Made by a program: the position numbers and the translations under genes. 64,000 nt of DNA from Christensenella sp. UBA4636 (GTDB lineage: Bacteria; Bacillota; Clostridia; Christensenellales; Borkfalkiaceae), in contig DHMS01000046.1 of NCBI GenBank assembly GCA_002405915.1, forward strand, positions 10,184 to 74,183. The letters are read 5' to 3'. This document shows positions 9,017 to 17,636 of this stretch, piece by piece (the stretch's first letter is position 1; each line of letters begins with the position of its first letter). The notes beneath the pieces are model-generated. The model ran no database searches and had not been told where the DNA came from. It was given only the letters and a program-made list of their open reading frames with translations.

Positions 9017-10547
9017 CTTTGTCCGCCCCCTCTATCGGTTTAAACTCAACGAAGAAGTTACTCCCGACGCCCTTTTCGCTTATAACGCCGAAGCGAAGCC
9101 CGTGAGATAGGAGTATAGTTTTGACAATTGAAAGCCCTAAGCCCGTGCCTTTTACGGGGCGTTGGTGCGTTTCGCTGAAACGATAGTATTTGTTCCAGAC
9201 CGTTTCTATCTTGTCCTCGGAAATGCCTTTTCCGCTGTCTATCGTTTGAAAAAGTATCTTGTCGCCCTCGTTTTTTAGCGTTACTTTTATGGTTTTGTCG
9301 TCGCCCGTATAGTTAATCGAGTTGCCGATAAGGTTGTAGAAAACCTGTTCTATTTTCTTCTCGTCGATTAAGGAATACAAATCTTTATCGATATCCGAAA
9401 TTATCGTGTAGCCCGAATTTTCAGCAAAATCGTGGAAGCGGTACAAAACCTTTTCGCAAAGCTCGGAAAGGTTTACTTTGGTTAAAACGGGAACGTTTAC
9501 GTTGCTTTGCAGCTTTGAAAGGTCGAGAATATCGTTGACGAGCATAGTGAGCCTATCCGTTTCGTCGATGATAACTTGCGTGTGCGCGTCGCGTTTTTCC
9601 TTAATATCGCCGGACAAATCGCGTATCATTTCGGCGTAAGCCTTAATCATCGTTAGCGGCGTTTTTAAGTCGTGCGAAACGTTGGCGAGCAAATCGCGTT
9701 GAAGCCCGCCCGTTTTGGCGATACCTTCTTTTGCGTAGTTAAGCGCGTCGGCAAGCTCGGCGACCTCTTCGTAAGATTCGCCTTTAAACGTAACGTTTTC
9801 GTTGCCTTCCGCCCAACTTTTTGCAGTTTTGGACATTTCCACTATCGGTCGAGCGAGTTTTTTGGACATATAAAGCGACAAGAAGAACGAAACTACGACG
9901 ACGCAACCCGTAATGATTATAAGCTGCAACTGCATTACGCTCACCGTTTCAGTAAGCGAACCTTGCGAACTTTTAAGCACCAAATACCCGTCCACATTGC
10001 GGTTTTTTACCGTCGTAATGTATACGAAGTAGGAGTTTTTGCCGGTGCTATCCGGTTCTATTTTGTCGCAAAGATAACTTGCGGAAGAACGATTGAGCTT
10101 GTTTATCAAGTCGTTGACAAGCTCTTCTTCGGTTTTCGCAAAGTCGTATGACGGACTGTCCGAGGATGAATCGGAAGAACTTCCGCCGGACGAATCCGCC
10201 GAGGAATCCGGGATAGAATCCTTGTTGACGTATCCGCTGTAAATGGTTTCGATATTGAGCTTTCCGTCGGCAACATAGGCAATGTAAGTTATGATGCCCG
10301 TTTCGTTGGCGTTTATGGCAAGATTGAGCCACCGCCCTATCGTCGCGTCCGTTATCTCTTCGTCCGTATTTAAGGCTTCCGAAAGCTTTTCTCCCGTGTC
10401 TCTAAGCGTATTGTATTTTTTTTGACGGTAAATTCCCGAGAACAAAAGTATCTGCACGACCCATATAAACGCGACGAAAATAACGGTGAACAGTATAAAA
10501 TAATACCATAAGTTATACTGCAGTTTTGCAAGTTTTTTTACTTTCAT
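9009..10547 (-). CDS. Sensor histidine kinase with a Ser/Asp-rich extracytoplasmic loop
   Basis: Membrane-bound kinase of a two-component system, 512 residues. A first membrane segment spans about 15-38, an extracytoplasmic domain about 40-205, and a second segment about 206-227. Then come HAMP, and HisKA with LLANVSHDLKTPLT, where His292 is the likely phosphorylation site. The HATPase domain shows the N box (YNLIGNSINYT), G1 (DSGKGI) and G2 (KGTGLGLSIVK). The sensor loop contains a low-complexity Ser/Asp stretch at about 115-133, which is unusual. The ATG overlaps the response-regulator stop (ATGA), so the pair is coupled. The signal is unknown. The layout resembles VanS/PhoR-type kinases. 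Confidence 0.93.
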   Translation of the reverse strand: MKVKKLAKLQYNLWYYFILFTVIFVAFIWVVQILLFSGIYRQKKYNTLRDTGEKLSEALNTDEEITDATIGRWLNLAINANETGIITYIAYVADGKLNIETIYSGYVNKDSIPDSSADSSGGSSSDSSSDSPSYDFAKTEEELVNDLINKLNRSSASYLCDKIEPDSTGKNSYFVYITTVKNRNVDGYLVLKSSQGSLTETVSVMQLQLIIITGCVVVVSFFLSLYMSKKLARPIVEMSKTAKSWAEGNENVTFKGESYEEVAELADALNYAKEGIAKTGGLQRDLLANVSHDLKTPLTMIKAYAEMIRDLSGDIKEKRDAHTQVIIDETDRLTMLVNDILDLSKLQSNVNVPVLTKVNLSELCEKVLYRFHDFAENSGYTIISDIDKDLYSLIDEKKIEQVFYNLIGNSINYTGDDKTIKVTLKNEGDKILFQTIDSGKGISEDKIETVWNKYYRFSETHQRPVKGTGLGLSIVKTILLSHGLRFGVISEKGVGSNFFVEFKPIEGADKDE

Positions 10548-11218
10548 GCTTCGAACTTATACCCGAGTCCGCGTAAAGTCAAAATAAATTTACGGTACTC
10601 GCCGAGATTGCTCCTTAAAGTTTTTATGTGCGTGTCGACCGTTCTGTCGTCGCCGAAAAAGTCGTAACCCCAAACGTCGGCAAGCAGTTTTTCTCGCGTT
10701 AAAGCAACGCCGCGGTTTTTGACCATGTAGAACAAAAGCTCGTATTCCTTAGGCGTTAAGTCGACCGCTTTGCCGTCGATTTTTACCGTTCTTCCCTTAA
10801 AATCGATTTCAAGCCCCTCGAATTTCATTTCGTCGCTCGGCTTTTCTTCTGTTTTTTGAGATTTTCTGCGGCTTAAAATAGCATTTATGCGCGCCATAAC
10901 CTCTTTCGTGGAGAAAGGCTTTACGACATAATCGTCTACGCCCAAACCGAAACCGTAAAGTTTGTCCGTTTCTTCAGTTCTTGCCGAGAGCATGATAACG
11001 GGCGTGTCGGAAAACTTTCTTATTTCCTTAACGGCGGTGAATCCGTCGATTTTCGGCATCATTATATCCATTATAATAAGGTCGTAGTTATTTTCTCGGC
11101 ATTTGTCGATTGCTTCTCTGCCGTCGCCCGCTTCGTCCGTTTCGTAACCCTCGAAGTGCGCGTATTCGGCGATAACTTCGCGTAATTTTGCTTCGTCGTC
11201 GACGATAAGTATTTTCAT
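10544..11218 (-). CDS. OmpR/PhoB-family response regulator
   Basis: Transcription factor of 224 residues paired with the kinase that overlaps it. The receiver domain (1-120) has the acidic pair VDDE, phospho-acceptor Asp51 in IIMDIMMPKIDG, and the conserved Ser/Thr and Lys of MLSAR and DDYVVKPF. The C-terminal winged helix (about 128-224) shows DLTPKEYELLFYMVKNRG and DDRTVDTHIKTLRSNLG, the DNA-recognition part. AAGGAG lies eight bases before the ATG. It starts 17 bases after the S51-like peptidase gene, within one co-directional run. Target genes are not visible; the membrane gene at 7985 is the obvious first candidate. Confidence 0.96.
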   Translation of the reverse strand: MKILIVDDEAKLREVIAEYAHFEGYETDEAGDGREAIDKCRENNYDLIIMDIMMPKIDGFTAVKEIRKFSDTPVIMLSARTEETDKLYGFGLGVDDYVVKPFSTKEVMARINAILSRRKSQKTEEKPSDEMKFEGLEIDFKGRTVKIDGKAVDLTPKEYELLFYMVKNRGVALTREKLLADVWGYDFFGDDRTVDTHIKTLRSNLGEYRKFILTLRGLGYKFEA

Positions 11219-11235
11219 AAGGTAAACTCCTTTTT

Positions 11236-11958
11236 TTATTCGTTTTCTTTTATCGGCGAAATTTCGAATTTTTCTTCTTTGTCGCCGTTAATTCTCAATG
11301 CGTAAGCTTTTCCGCCGGAAGAAAGACTGCCTAAAAGCTTTTCGTTTTTGAAAACAAGCCCCGCGTCGCCCTCTATTCCGTAGATAGGCTCGTAACTTTT
11401 GCCCGAAGCCTTTAACGCTTCGAAGTAATCTTTTTCTCTAAGTTCGAAGTGCGGGCAGCACACCCCGTCAAGATATGATAACGCGGGGTATAGGGCATAA
11501 CTTTCTTCTCCCGTTACCGACGGACTGTCCGTGTACATATCGGAAAACCAGCATATCGCTCCCGCGGAAAGCCCCGCGATTATAACTCCGCGTTCGTAAG
11601 CTTCTCTCACGAGCTTGTCTATGCCGAGTTCTTTCCATTTTTCTATCATATAAACGGTGTCGCCGCCGCCGACGTAAATAAAGTCGCAAAGCGTGAATTT
11701 TTCTGCGATTTTCTCGGCGTTCATCTCGCCGTAAACGCATAAAACGCAGTCGGCTTTTATGTCGAAAACGCTCGTGTAAGTTTTGCGGAACGAGTTGAAG
11801 TATGGCATACTGTCGTGGCTTGCCGTGCCGATAAAAAGCCCTCTTGCGCGCTTGTCCCCGGCATGTTTTTTTGCTAAATTCGCTATATATTCGTCCATTT
11901 TAAGCGTGGTTTTTTCCTTCAATTCCCCGCCGCCGAAAGCAATAATATATCTGTCCAT
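11236..11958 (-). CDS. Peptidase S51-like protein (dipeptidase E / cyanophycinase fold)
   Basis: Serine peptidase-like protein of 240 residues with the class I glutamine amidotransferase-like fold. The nucleophile elbow AGLSAGAICWF puts the catalytic serine at residue 131. The preceding YVGGGDTVYM and the later CPHFELRE and GIEGDAGLV blocks match the dipeptidase E layout. Dipeptidase E cleaves Asp-X dipeptides, but many clostridial homologues are uncharacterised, so the substrate is inference. It starts two bases after the cca stop with no clear ribosome site, which suggests coupling to cca. The protein should be cytoplasmic, as there is no signal peptide. Confidence 0.85.
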   Translation of the reverse strand: MDRYIIAFGGGELKEKTTLKMDEYIANLAKKHAGDKRARGLFIGTASHDSMPYFNSFRKTYTSVFDIKADCVLCVYGEMNAEKIAEKFTLCDFIYVGGGDTVYMIEKWKELGIDKLVREAYERGVIIAGLSAGAICWFSDMYTDSPSVTGEESYALYPALSYLDGVCCPHFELREKDYFEALKASGKSYEPIYGIEGDAGLVFKNEKLLGSLSSGGKAYALRINGDKEEKFEISPIKENE

Positions 11959-11960
11959 AA

Positions 11961-13295
11961 TCAGTAATATTTTTTCAATCTCAAAGCTTCTTTTATTAGC
12001 TCGTCTTTGTCGTTTTTAATTTTGTTTTTCAAAACAAGCTCGAAAAGCCTGTACTTTAAGCGACCAACGTTTATGCCGTTAACGCCCATGTTTTTAAGGT
12101 CGTCGCCGTTGATTTTTAAATCGCTCTGCTCGTAGCATTCGCCGTTTGCCAAAATCTCCTCGTAGGCTTTTTTGCTTGCGATATGGCAATGCACGTATTT
12201 TAAAATCCCGTGTTCGGAATGAGCGTAGCAGTCGGCGGCTTTGACCTTTAAAAGCTCGGCAAACAAATCTTTTCCGTACACCGACATAAACTTTTTAATT
12301 CTGTATTTATCGTCGTCGTAACTTCTGTCGTGGTTTTCGACAAGCACGGCTACGTGATTTATAAACCTTGTCGGGGCTTTCAGTCTTTTTAGCGTATCGC
12401 GCGTTATCTCCGCGCCCTTTTGCATATGCCCCGGAAAATGCCCGCGCCCCTCGTCGTCAATATAAAACGTGTACGGCTTGCCCGAATCGTGTAAAAGTAA
12501 CGCCCACATTACCTCTTCGTTGCCGCCCTTGCCGAGTTCTACGGCTTTAACCGTGTGTTCGTAAACGGTGTAAAGGTGCGAAAGGCTTTTTTGTTCGAAC
12601 CCGTCCTCGGGCGCGATTTCGGGTAAAACTTCGAATATTATTTCGCGCTCGTTGAAAAGAGCTTTCGCCGCGTATGGCGCGGTTAAAATTTTCGTGAGTT
12701 CCGAAAAAATTCTTTCGACGGATACTTTTTGCAAAAGACCTTTGGTTTCGAGCATGGCTCTTTTCGTGTTTTCTTCGATATCGAAGCCCGTTTGCGCTTC
12801 GAACCTCACCGCGCGCAAAATTCTCAAAGCGTCCTCGCCGAACCTCTCTTTCGGCTCTCCTACCGTGCGGATAATTTTGTTTTTGATATCGTCAAGCCCG
12901 CCGAAGATATCGATAAGCCCTTTTTCGGGCGAATACGCCATTGCGTTTATAGTAAAATCTCTGCGTTTTAAATCCTCTTCGAGGCTCGTCACAAAGGTAA
13001 CGCCGTCGGGATGGCGCGAATCGCTGTACGCTTTTTCCGTTCTGAAAGTCGTAATTTCAATGAAAGTTCCGTTCTTTATAACGGTTAGCGTGCCGTGTTT
13101 TTCTCCCGTAGCGATAACTTTGCAGTCAGCAAAAACACGCTTAACTTCTTCCGTTTTTGCGGAAGTAGTCAAGTCGTAGTCATGCACCTTAACACCCGAC
13201 AATTCGTCGCGAACGGCTCCGCCCACAACGTAGGCTTCGTAACCGAACGTGTTAAGCCGCGTAATAAAAAATTTTATCGTTTCGGGTAAAAACAT
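11961..13295 (-). CDS. cca: CCA tRNA nucleotidyltransferase with HD domain
   Basis: Adds or repairs the 3'-CCA end of tRNAs. The N-terminal polymerase head has GGAVRDELSG followed by HDYDLTTSA, which carries the metal-binding Asp pair. The RRDFTINAMAY block and the EDALRILRAVRFEAQTGF motif follow. A C-terminal HD domain shows LLHDSGKP near residue 265 and NHDR further on. Length is 444 residues. It begins three bases after the LysR stop and is followed by the S51-like gene two bases later, so it lies in the middle of a packed run. The nearby tRNA-Leu gene encodes its own CCA, so a repair role is plausible. Confidence 0.95.
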   Translation of the reverse strand: MFLPETIKFFITRLNTFGYEAYVVGGAVRDELSGVKVHDYDLTTSAKTEEVKRVFADCKVIATGEKHGTLTVIKNGTFIEITTFRTEKAYSDSRHPDGVTFVTSLEEDLKRRDFTINAMAYSPEKGLIDIFGGLDDIKNKIIRTVGEPKERFGEDALRILRAVRFEAQTGFDIEENTKRAMLETKGLLQKVSVERIFSELTKILTAPYAAKALFNEREIIFEVLPEIAPEDGFEQKSLSHLYTVYEHTVKAVELGKGGNEEVMWALLLHDSGKPYTFYIDDEGRGHFPGHMQKGAEITRDTLKRLKAPTRFINHVAVLVENHDRSYDDDKYRIKKFMSVYGKDLFAELLKVKAADCYAHSEHGILKYVHCHIASKKAYEEILANGECYEQSDLKINGDDLKNMGVNGINVGRLKYRLFELVLKNKIKNDKDELIKEALRLKKYY

Positions 13296-13298
13296 ATC

Positions 13299-14198
13299 TT
13301 AATCCGTGGTTTCGTATTTGTTTAAGAGTTTTAAAAATTCGTTGACGGCGAATGAAGCCGACTGTTGTTTATTCGTGACAACCCCTATCGCCCTTGTAGG
13401 AAGTTCGGGGTTAGTCTTAATTTCCGTAAGTTGTCCGCTTGCAAGTTCCTTTAAAACGTACTCTCTCGGCACGCAAGCAATGCCCATACCCTCTACCGCC
13501 ATAGCCGTTAAAAGTTCCACGCTGCCGAGTTCTAAATCGGGCGTGAATTTTATGTTGAGCGTATGCGCGAATTCGTCTATCTTCGCCCGCGTCATCGTCG
13601 TCGGGTCGAGCATCAAAAGCGGATAATTGCACAAAGCCGAAAGTTGAACGGGACGATAGAAGAGTTCTTTATACTTGTCGCTCGCAACGAAAACGTCGTG
13701 AATTGTTCCCGTTTGCCCCGTGAAAGTTACGGTGTTTACCGTGACGGGAAGATTGACGAAGCCTATGTCGGCTTTGTCGTCATGCACCGCGTCGATACAC
13801 TCTTTGCTCGTTCCGTTTATAAAGTAAAGCGAAACGTCGGGATACGTTTCCTTGAATTCCTTTATGTATTTAAGAAGGAAAAAATTGATAACGTTGTCGG
13901 AAGCGGCAATGCGGACGGAACCGGTAGCTATGTTTTTCATCTCGGAAAACTTTCTTTCCGCGTCCGATAACATTTCCATAACCGTTTCAACGACCTTGAA
14001 CATTTGCTTTCCGCCCGTTTCGGTCAGTTCCATTCCGCGCGAAACTCTGTTGAAGAGCGCGCCGCCGAGCTGAGCTTCGAGGCTTTTTATCGCTTGAGAA
14101 ACTGCCGGTTGCGATATAAAAAGTTCCTCCGCGGCTTTCGTTATGCTTTTGCACTTCGCCACGGTGTAAAAAACTTTATACAGTTCGAGATTGACCAT
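13299..14198 (-). CDS. LysR-family transcriptional regulator
   Basis: DNA-binding regulator of 299 residues. The N-terminal helix-turn-helix spans about residues 3-60 and contains YTVAKCKSITKAAEELFISQPAVSQAIKSLE, typical of the family. The C-terminal effector domain begins near residue 90 with GSVRIAASDNVINFFL. The ribosome site GGGAGG is ten bases before the ATG. LysR regulators often control a divergent neighbour, but here both neighbours (mnmE upstream, cca downstream) run the same way, so the target is elsewhere or it regulates its own operon. The effector pocket resembles the CysB/CysL branch in general form only; the ligand is unknown. Confidence 0.94.
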   Translation of the reverse strand: MVNLELYKVFYTVAKCKSITKAAEELFISQPAVSQAIKSLEAQLGGALFNRVSRGMELTETGGKQMFKVVETVMEMLSDAERKFSEMKNIATGSVRIAASDNVINFFLLKYIKEFKETYPDVSLYFINGTSKECIDAVHDDKADIGFVNLPVTVNTVTFTGQTGTIHDVFVASDKYKELFYRPVQLSALCNYPLLMLDPTTMTRAKIDEFAHTLNIKFTPDLELGSVELLTAMAVEGMGIACVPREYVLKELASGQLTEIKTNPELPTRAIGVVTNKQQSASFAVNEFLKLLNKYETTD

Positions 14199-14234
14199 TT
14201 TTGCCGAACCTCCCGTTATTTTTTTTGATTATTT

Positions 14235-15569
14235 TTACTTACCTACGCAGAACTTGGAAAAGATTTCGCTTATAACTTCTTCAACGCACGTTTCGCCGCT
14301 TATTTCGCCTAACGCAGACCATGCCTTTTCGATGTCGACGGTTAAAATGTCGAGCGGCAAAACTCCGAGAACGTCGAGAACGTTGCTTAGATACCCTATC
14401 GACTTTTTGATTGCGTGGTAGTGCCTCTCTTCCGTAAGCGCGTCGCCCGCGAGCGCAAGTTCGTCAAGCCCCGCGTTGTCGAAGATTAGCTTTTTCAAGT
14501 TTTCTATGCCGTCGCCGTTGAGTGCGGAAACGCTTATATCCGCGCCCGAAAAACCCTTCAAGTCGGCTTTGTTCGCCACGGTTATTACGGGAACGCTTTG
14601 CGGAAGGGATTTTTTGATTTGTTCATCCTCTTCCGTTATGCCGGTTTCGGAATCTATGATAAACAGCACGAGGTCTGCCGAATTCAGCGTGGAAAGACTG
14701 CGGCGAACGCCTATTTTTTCAACGGGGTCCTCCGTTTCGCGTATGCCCGCCGTATCGAAAAAGTCGAATTTTACGCCGTTTATATCGATTGAGCCTTCCA
14801 CAACATCGCGCGTGGTGCCGGCAACCGACGTTACGATTGCCTTGTCCTCGTTTAAAAGGGCGTTAAGAACAGAACTTTTGCCCGCGTTGGGTTTGCCGGC
14901 TATCACGACTTTAACGCCCGATTTTATCTTCGAGCCGCTTTTATACGTGTCTGCGATAGTCTGCAAATCTTTCTTAACCGCGGTTATCCGTTCCTTAATC
15001 TCGTCCGTTTCCGACTGCTCTATTCCTTCCTCGGGGTAGTCAATGTTCGCGCTAATTTTCGCAAGCACGTTTTTAAGCTCGTCTTGCGCGTTTTTAATCT
15101 TTTTCAACAGATTTTCTCTATATAGATACAAGCCCGATTTCGCGAGAGCGGTTGACTCCGCGTTAATCATATCTATAAGCCCTTCGCACGAAGAAAGCGA
15201 AAGTTTGCCGTTTAAAAAGGCGCGTTTAGTGAATTCTCCGCGTTCCGCGCTCCTTGCGCCGAGCGAAAAAATCTTGCTTAATATAGCCCTTGTTATAGCT
15301 ACGCCGCCGTGACAATGGAATTCCACCATGTCCTCGCCCGTGTAGCTTCTCGGCGACTTAAAGTATACGCACATGCCGAAGTCGTTCAGTCCGTCGCCCT
15401 CGATTGTGCCGACGTACATTTTGTACGGCTCGAAGTCTTTAACCGGCATTTTGCATTTAAACATTTTTTCGGCGATTTGTAAAGGGCTTTCGCCGCTTAT
15501 TCTTATAACTCCCACGCCCGAAGCGAGCGGAGCCGTGGAGAGCGCCGCGATATTTTCAAAGCTTCTCAA
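14235..15569 (-). CDS. mnmE: tRNA modification GTPase MnmE
   Basis: With MnmG it modifies U34 of tRNAs reading split codon boxes. The N-terminal tetrahydrofolate-binding domain has IAALSTAPLASGVGVIRISG. The central G domain carries GKPNAGKSSVLNALL, AGTTRD, DTAGIRE and NKAD. The C-terminus ends FCVGK, where the Cys is the conserved residue of the CxGK motif. Length is 444 residues, slightly short. The start is a TTG at 15569 that overlaps the preceding membrane gene's stop as TTGA, so translation is probably coupled. No mnmG or rsmG neighbour is seen in this window, unlike the common mnmE-mnmG arrangement near the origin. Confidence 0.95.
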   Translation of the reverse strand: MRSFENIAALSTAPLASGVGVIRISGESPLQIAEKMFKCKMPVKDFEPYKMYVGTIEGDGLNDFGMCVYFKSPRSYTGEDMVEFHCHGGVAITRAILSKIFSLGARSAERGEFTKRAFLNGKLSLSSCEGLIDMINAESTALAKSGLYLYRENLLKKIKNAQDELKNVLAKISANIDYPEEGIEQSETDEIKERITAVKKDLQTIADTYKSGSKIKSGVKVVIAGKPNAGKSSVLNALLNEDKAIVTSVAGTTRDVVEGSIDINGVKFDFFDTAGIRETEDPVEKIGVRRSLSTLNSADLVLFIIDSETGITEEDEQIKKSLPQSVPVITVANKADLKGFSGADISVSALNGDGIENLKKLIFDNAGLDELALAGDALTEERHYHAIKKSIGYLSNVLDVLGVLPLDILTVDIEKAWSALGEISGETCVEEVISEIFSKFCVGK

Positions 15570-16420
15570 AACAAATCGTCCTCTTTATCTTTATCGTCTT
15601 TTTTCGGCGTTGAATATTCTTCGAAAACGTCGTCGTTTTTAGTCGTATCCGAGTACTCCGAGAACGGTGAGCTTTCCTTTTTTTCGCCGTCGGTATCGCT
15701 TCCGTAAGGTCTGAAACCGCCCTCGTCTTGTCCGCGATAACTTCCGCCCGTAGACGAGCCGTAAAAGCCGCCGCGGCTTCTCATTTTTTCTTCGAACGCG
15801 CGGCGTTCTGCGGCAAGGTCCTTTTTATCGTTGTTTCTGCAAACGAAAACGAGTATGCCGAACATAAATTCGAGAAGAAGCGACAAAATCGCAAACCCCG
15901 CGACGGAATTTTTCGAATAATAACGGAAGAACAATATCACGGTAAACACGAACATAACGATATAGCAAAGCGAAGTGACTACGCTTATGCCCGAGATAAT
16001 ATATTCGCCGAGTACGGCTTCCGTTACGGCGGGTATTTTGTTTTGCGTTACGATATACAAAAAGTCTTTCCAACAATAAAGCAAATCGTAGATAAAATTG
16101 ACGAGTTTGTCGGCGAATAAAAACGCGAACATCGCCCAACCCGTGTTTTTCATTCTTATTCCGCAAATGCTTGCGGGTCCGATTAGTTTGCCGAGCTGAA
16201 CGTACCCTAAAAACGGCACGAACGAAAGCCACGGCGTGGAAAGACCTTGTCTTTTAGACATAACGTAAACGCCTACGCTTCTAAAAGCGTAACCGACCGC
16301 TAAAAACAAAATCGAAGAAACAAGCGTGCTTATAGCAAGCGCGGAATAGTTGAATTCTATGCCGAGTTCGGCGAACATTTCGGCAGTAGAACGTATAGAA
16401 GCTATAATCGAATTTAACAT
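15566..16420 (-). CDS. Unknown membrane protein with acidic, disordered tail
   Basis: I do not recognise this 284-residue protein. About five hydrophobic segments lie between residues 28 and 200, including ISTLVSSILFLAVGYAF and ISVVTSLCYIVMFVFTVILFF. A WLSFVPFLGYVQLGKL stretch resembles the loops of small membrane-scaffold proteins. The last 80 residues are hydrophilic and low in complexity, rich in Ser, Gly, Asp and Lys (GGFYGSSTGGSYRG and later KKDDKDKEDD), and are probably a disordered cytoplasmic tail. The stop overlaps the mnmE start. The ribosome site is weak, and the 69-base gap upstream holds only AT-rich sequence. Function is open. Confidence 0.78.
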   Translation of the reverse strand: MLNSIIASIRSTAEMFAELGIEFNYSALAISTLVSSILFLAVGYAFRSVGVYVMSKRQGLSTPWLSFVPFLGYVQLGKLIGPASICGIRMKNTGWAMFAFLFADKLVNFIYDLLYCWKDFLYIVTQNKIPAVTEAVLGEYIISGISVVTSLCYIVMFVFTVILFFRYYSKNSVAGFAILSLLLEFMFGILVFVCRNNDKKDLAAERRAFEEKMRSRGGFYGSSTGGSYRGQDEGGFRPYGSDTDGEKKESSPFSEYSDTTKNDDVFEEYSTPKKDDKDKEDDLF

Positions 16421-16489
16421 AAAGTTATTCGCCCCGCACGTTGCAAGGCTACCCCCTTTTTATAATTTAAAGAAAGCTTTTTTGTTGAA

Positions 16490-17635
16490 TTATAACGAAA
16501 GGAAAATGAGAACTACGGAAATTATAAGCCCCGCGGCAAGCAGAACTTTAGCTAATTTGCCGTTGTTTTTCTCGTTTATTTTCACTATTTTTTCGCCGTC
16601 GTAAAAATAGTAATTCGCGCCGTTTTCGTAAAGGTCGGTTGGCAACACGGTTCTGACCACGAATTCGCAATTTTCCCTCGACGGCATTTTGTCCTTACCG
16701 TTCGTGATAAGCGCGGGATTTTCAATATCCTTTGCACACGGCTTTTCGCTTTTGCCCGTGAGTTTACGCTTGTAAGTCGCAAGATATACTTTTGTAAAAT
16801 ACACGACGGAAACGAGCAAGAAAACGATACCGCAAATAATTTGCGCCGCGCCGAGAAGAAGTTCCATACCGGGCGCGTATTCGTTGACTACGGCGTTAAA
16901 AACGGTAATAAGCGTTACGAAAAGGTTGTTCGCAAAGTGCATCGCGCAACCGATAACGTAATTTTTAGTCACCATAACGACCGCCGTTATCGCAAGCCCG
17001 CCGAAAAATTGCAGTATTATTTGACCGAAGTTGCCATGCATAAAGCAAAAGAACACGGAAGTTATTATCACTGCGGCAAAATCACCGAAGTTTCTTAAAC
17101 CTTTCATTATAACGCCGCGGAACAACGCCTCTTCGCAAACACACGGAAGAAGCGGCACGAGTACGAGGCTGTAAAGGAGCGCAAATCCCGGGTTACCGTG
17201 TATTCTTTCTTGCAAAAGCTCCGCGTATTCGTCGTAAGACATTCCGTAAGCAAGCCGATAAACGTCGTCCACGAATTCGAAATGCGCGCTCGTCAGTAAA
17301 AACGATATCCCGAGAATGAGCATTACGCCGAACAAAATATTGAGCCAATCGAATTCGGCTTTAAATCCGCCGCCGCTAAGAAGCGAAACGTGCCTTACTT
17401 TTGCAAAAATCGCGGCAACGCCGATTATCGCGCCTTGCGAGATGACCGTGCTTATAATAGATACGAGATAATAGTCTAAATTCTCTATCGGTCCTATAGC
17501 GTTTATCACCGTGGCAAAGCCGTTATCCAAGCCGAAAAACAAAGCTAAAATTATTATGAAAGCCAAGCCCGAATCTACCGCAGTAAAGGAGTTCGGGTTA
17601 TACGGCTTTTTTTGTCTTTCGCCCGCGCAGTACAT
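16490..17635 (-). CDS. CPBP family intramembrane metalloprotease
   Basis: Polytopic membrane protein of 381 residues in the CAAX protease/bacteriocin-processing (Abi, CPBP) family. The three signature motifs are present: EEALFRG (Glu168, Glu169, Arg173), FFCFMHGN with His200, and AMHFANN with His233 and Asn236. A hydrophilic C-terminal region of about 70 residues precedes a final hydrophobic helix (VLLAAGLIISVVLIFL), so the protein ends with a membrane anchor. It starts one base after the proS stop without a clear ribosome site, pointing to translational coupling. Family members process peptides or confer self-immunity to bacteriocins; no bacteriocin gene is visible nearby. Confidence 0.88.
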   Translation of the reverse strand: MYCAGERQKKPYNPNSFTAVDSGLAFIIILALFFGLDNGFATVINAIGPIENLDYYLVSIISTVISQGAIIGVAAIFAKVRHVSLLSGGGFKAEFDWLNILFGVMLILGISFLLTSAHFEFVDDVYRLAYGMSYDEYAELLQERIHGNPGFALLYSLVLVPLLPCVCEEALFRGVIMKGLRNFGDFAAVIITSVFFCFMHGNFGQIILQFFGGLAITAVVMVTKNYVIGCAMHFANNLFVTLITVFNAVVNEYAPGMELLLGAAQIICGIVFLLVSVVYFTKVYLATYKRKLTGKSEKPCAKDIENPALITNGKDKMPSRENCEFVVRTVLPTDLYENGANYYFYDGEKIVKINEKNNGKLAKVLLAAGLIISVVLIFLSL

Positions 17636-17636
17636 C

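Noticed and set aside
16421..16489. Promoter or terminator between the CPBP gene and the 284-residue membrane protein
   Set aside because: The stretch is AT-rich with a short AAGCTT-centred palindrome, but neither a convincing -35/-10 pair nor a stable stem with T run is present.
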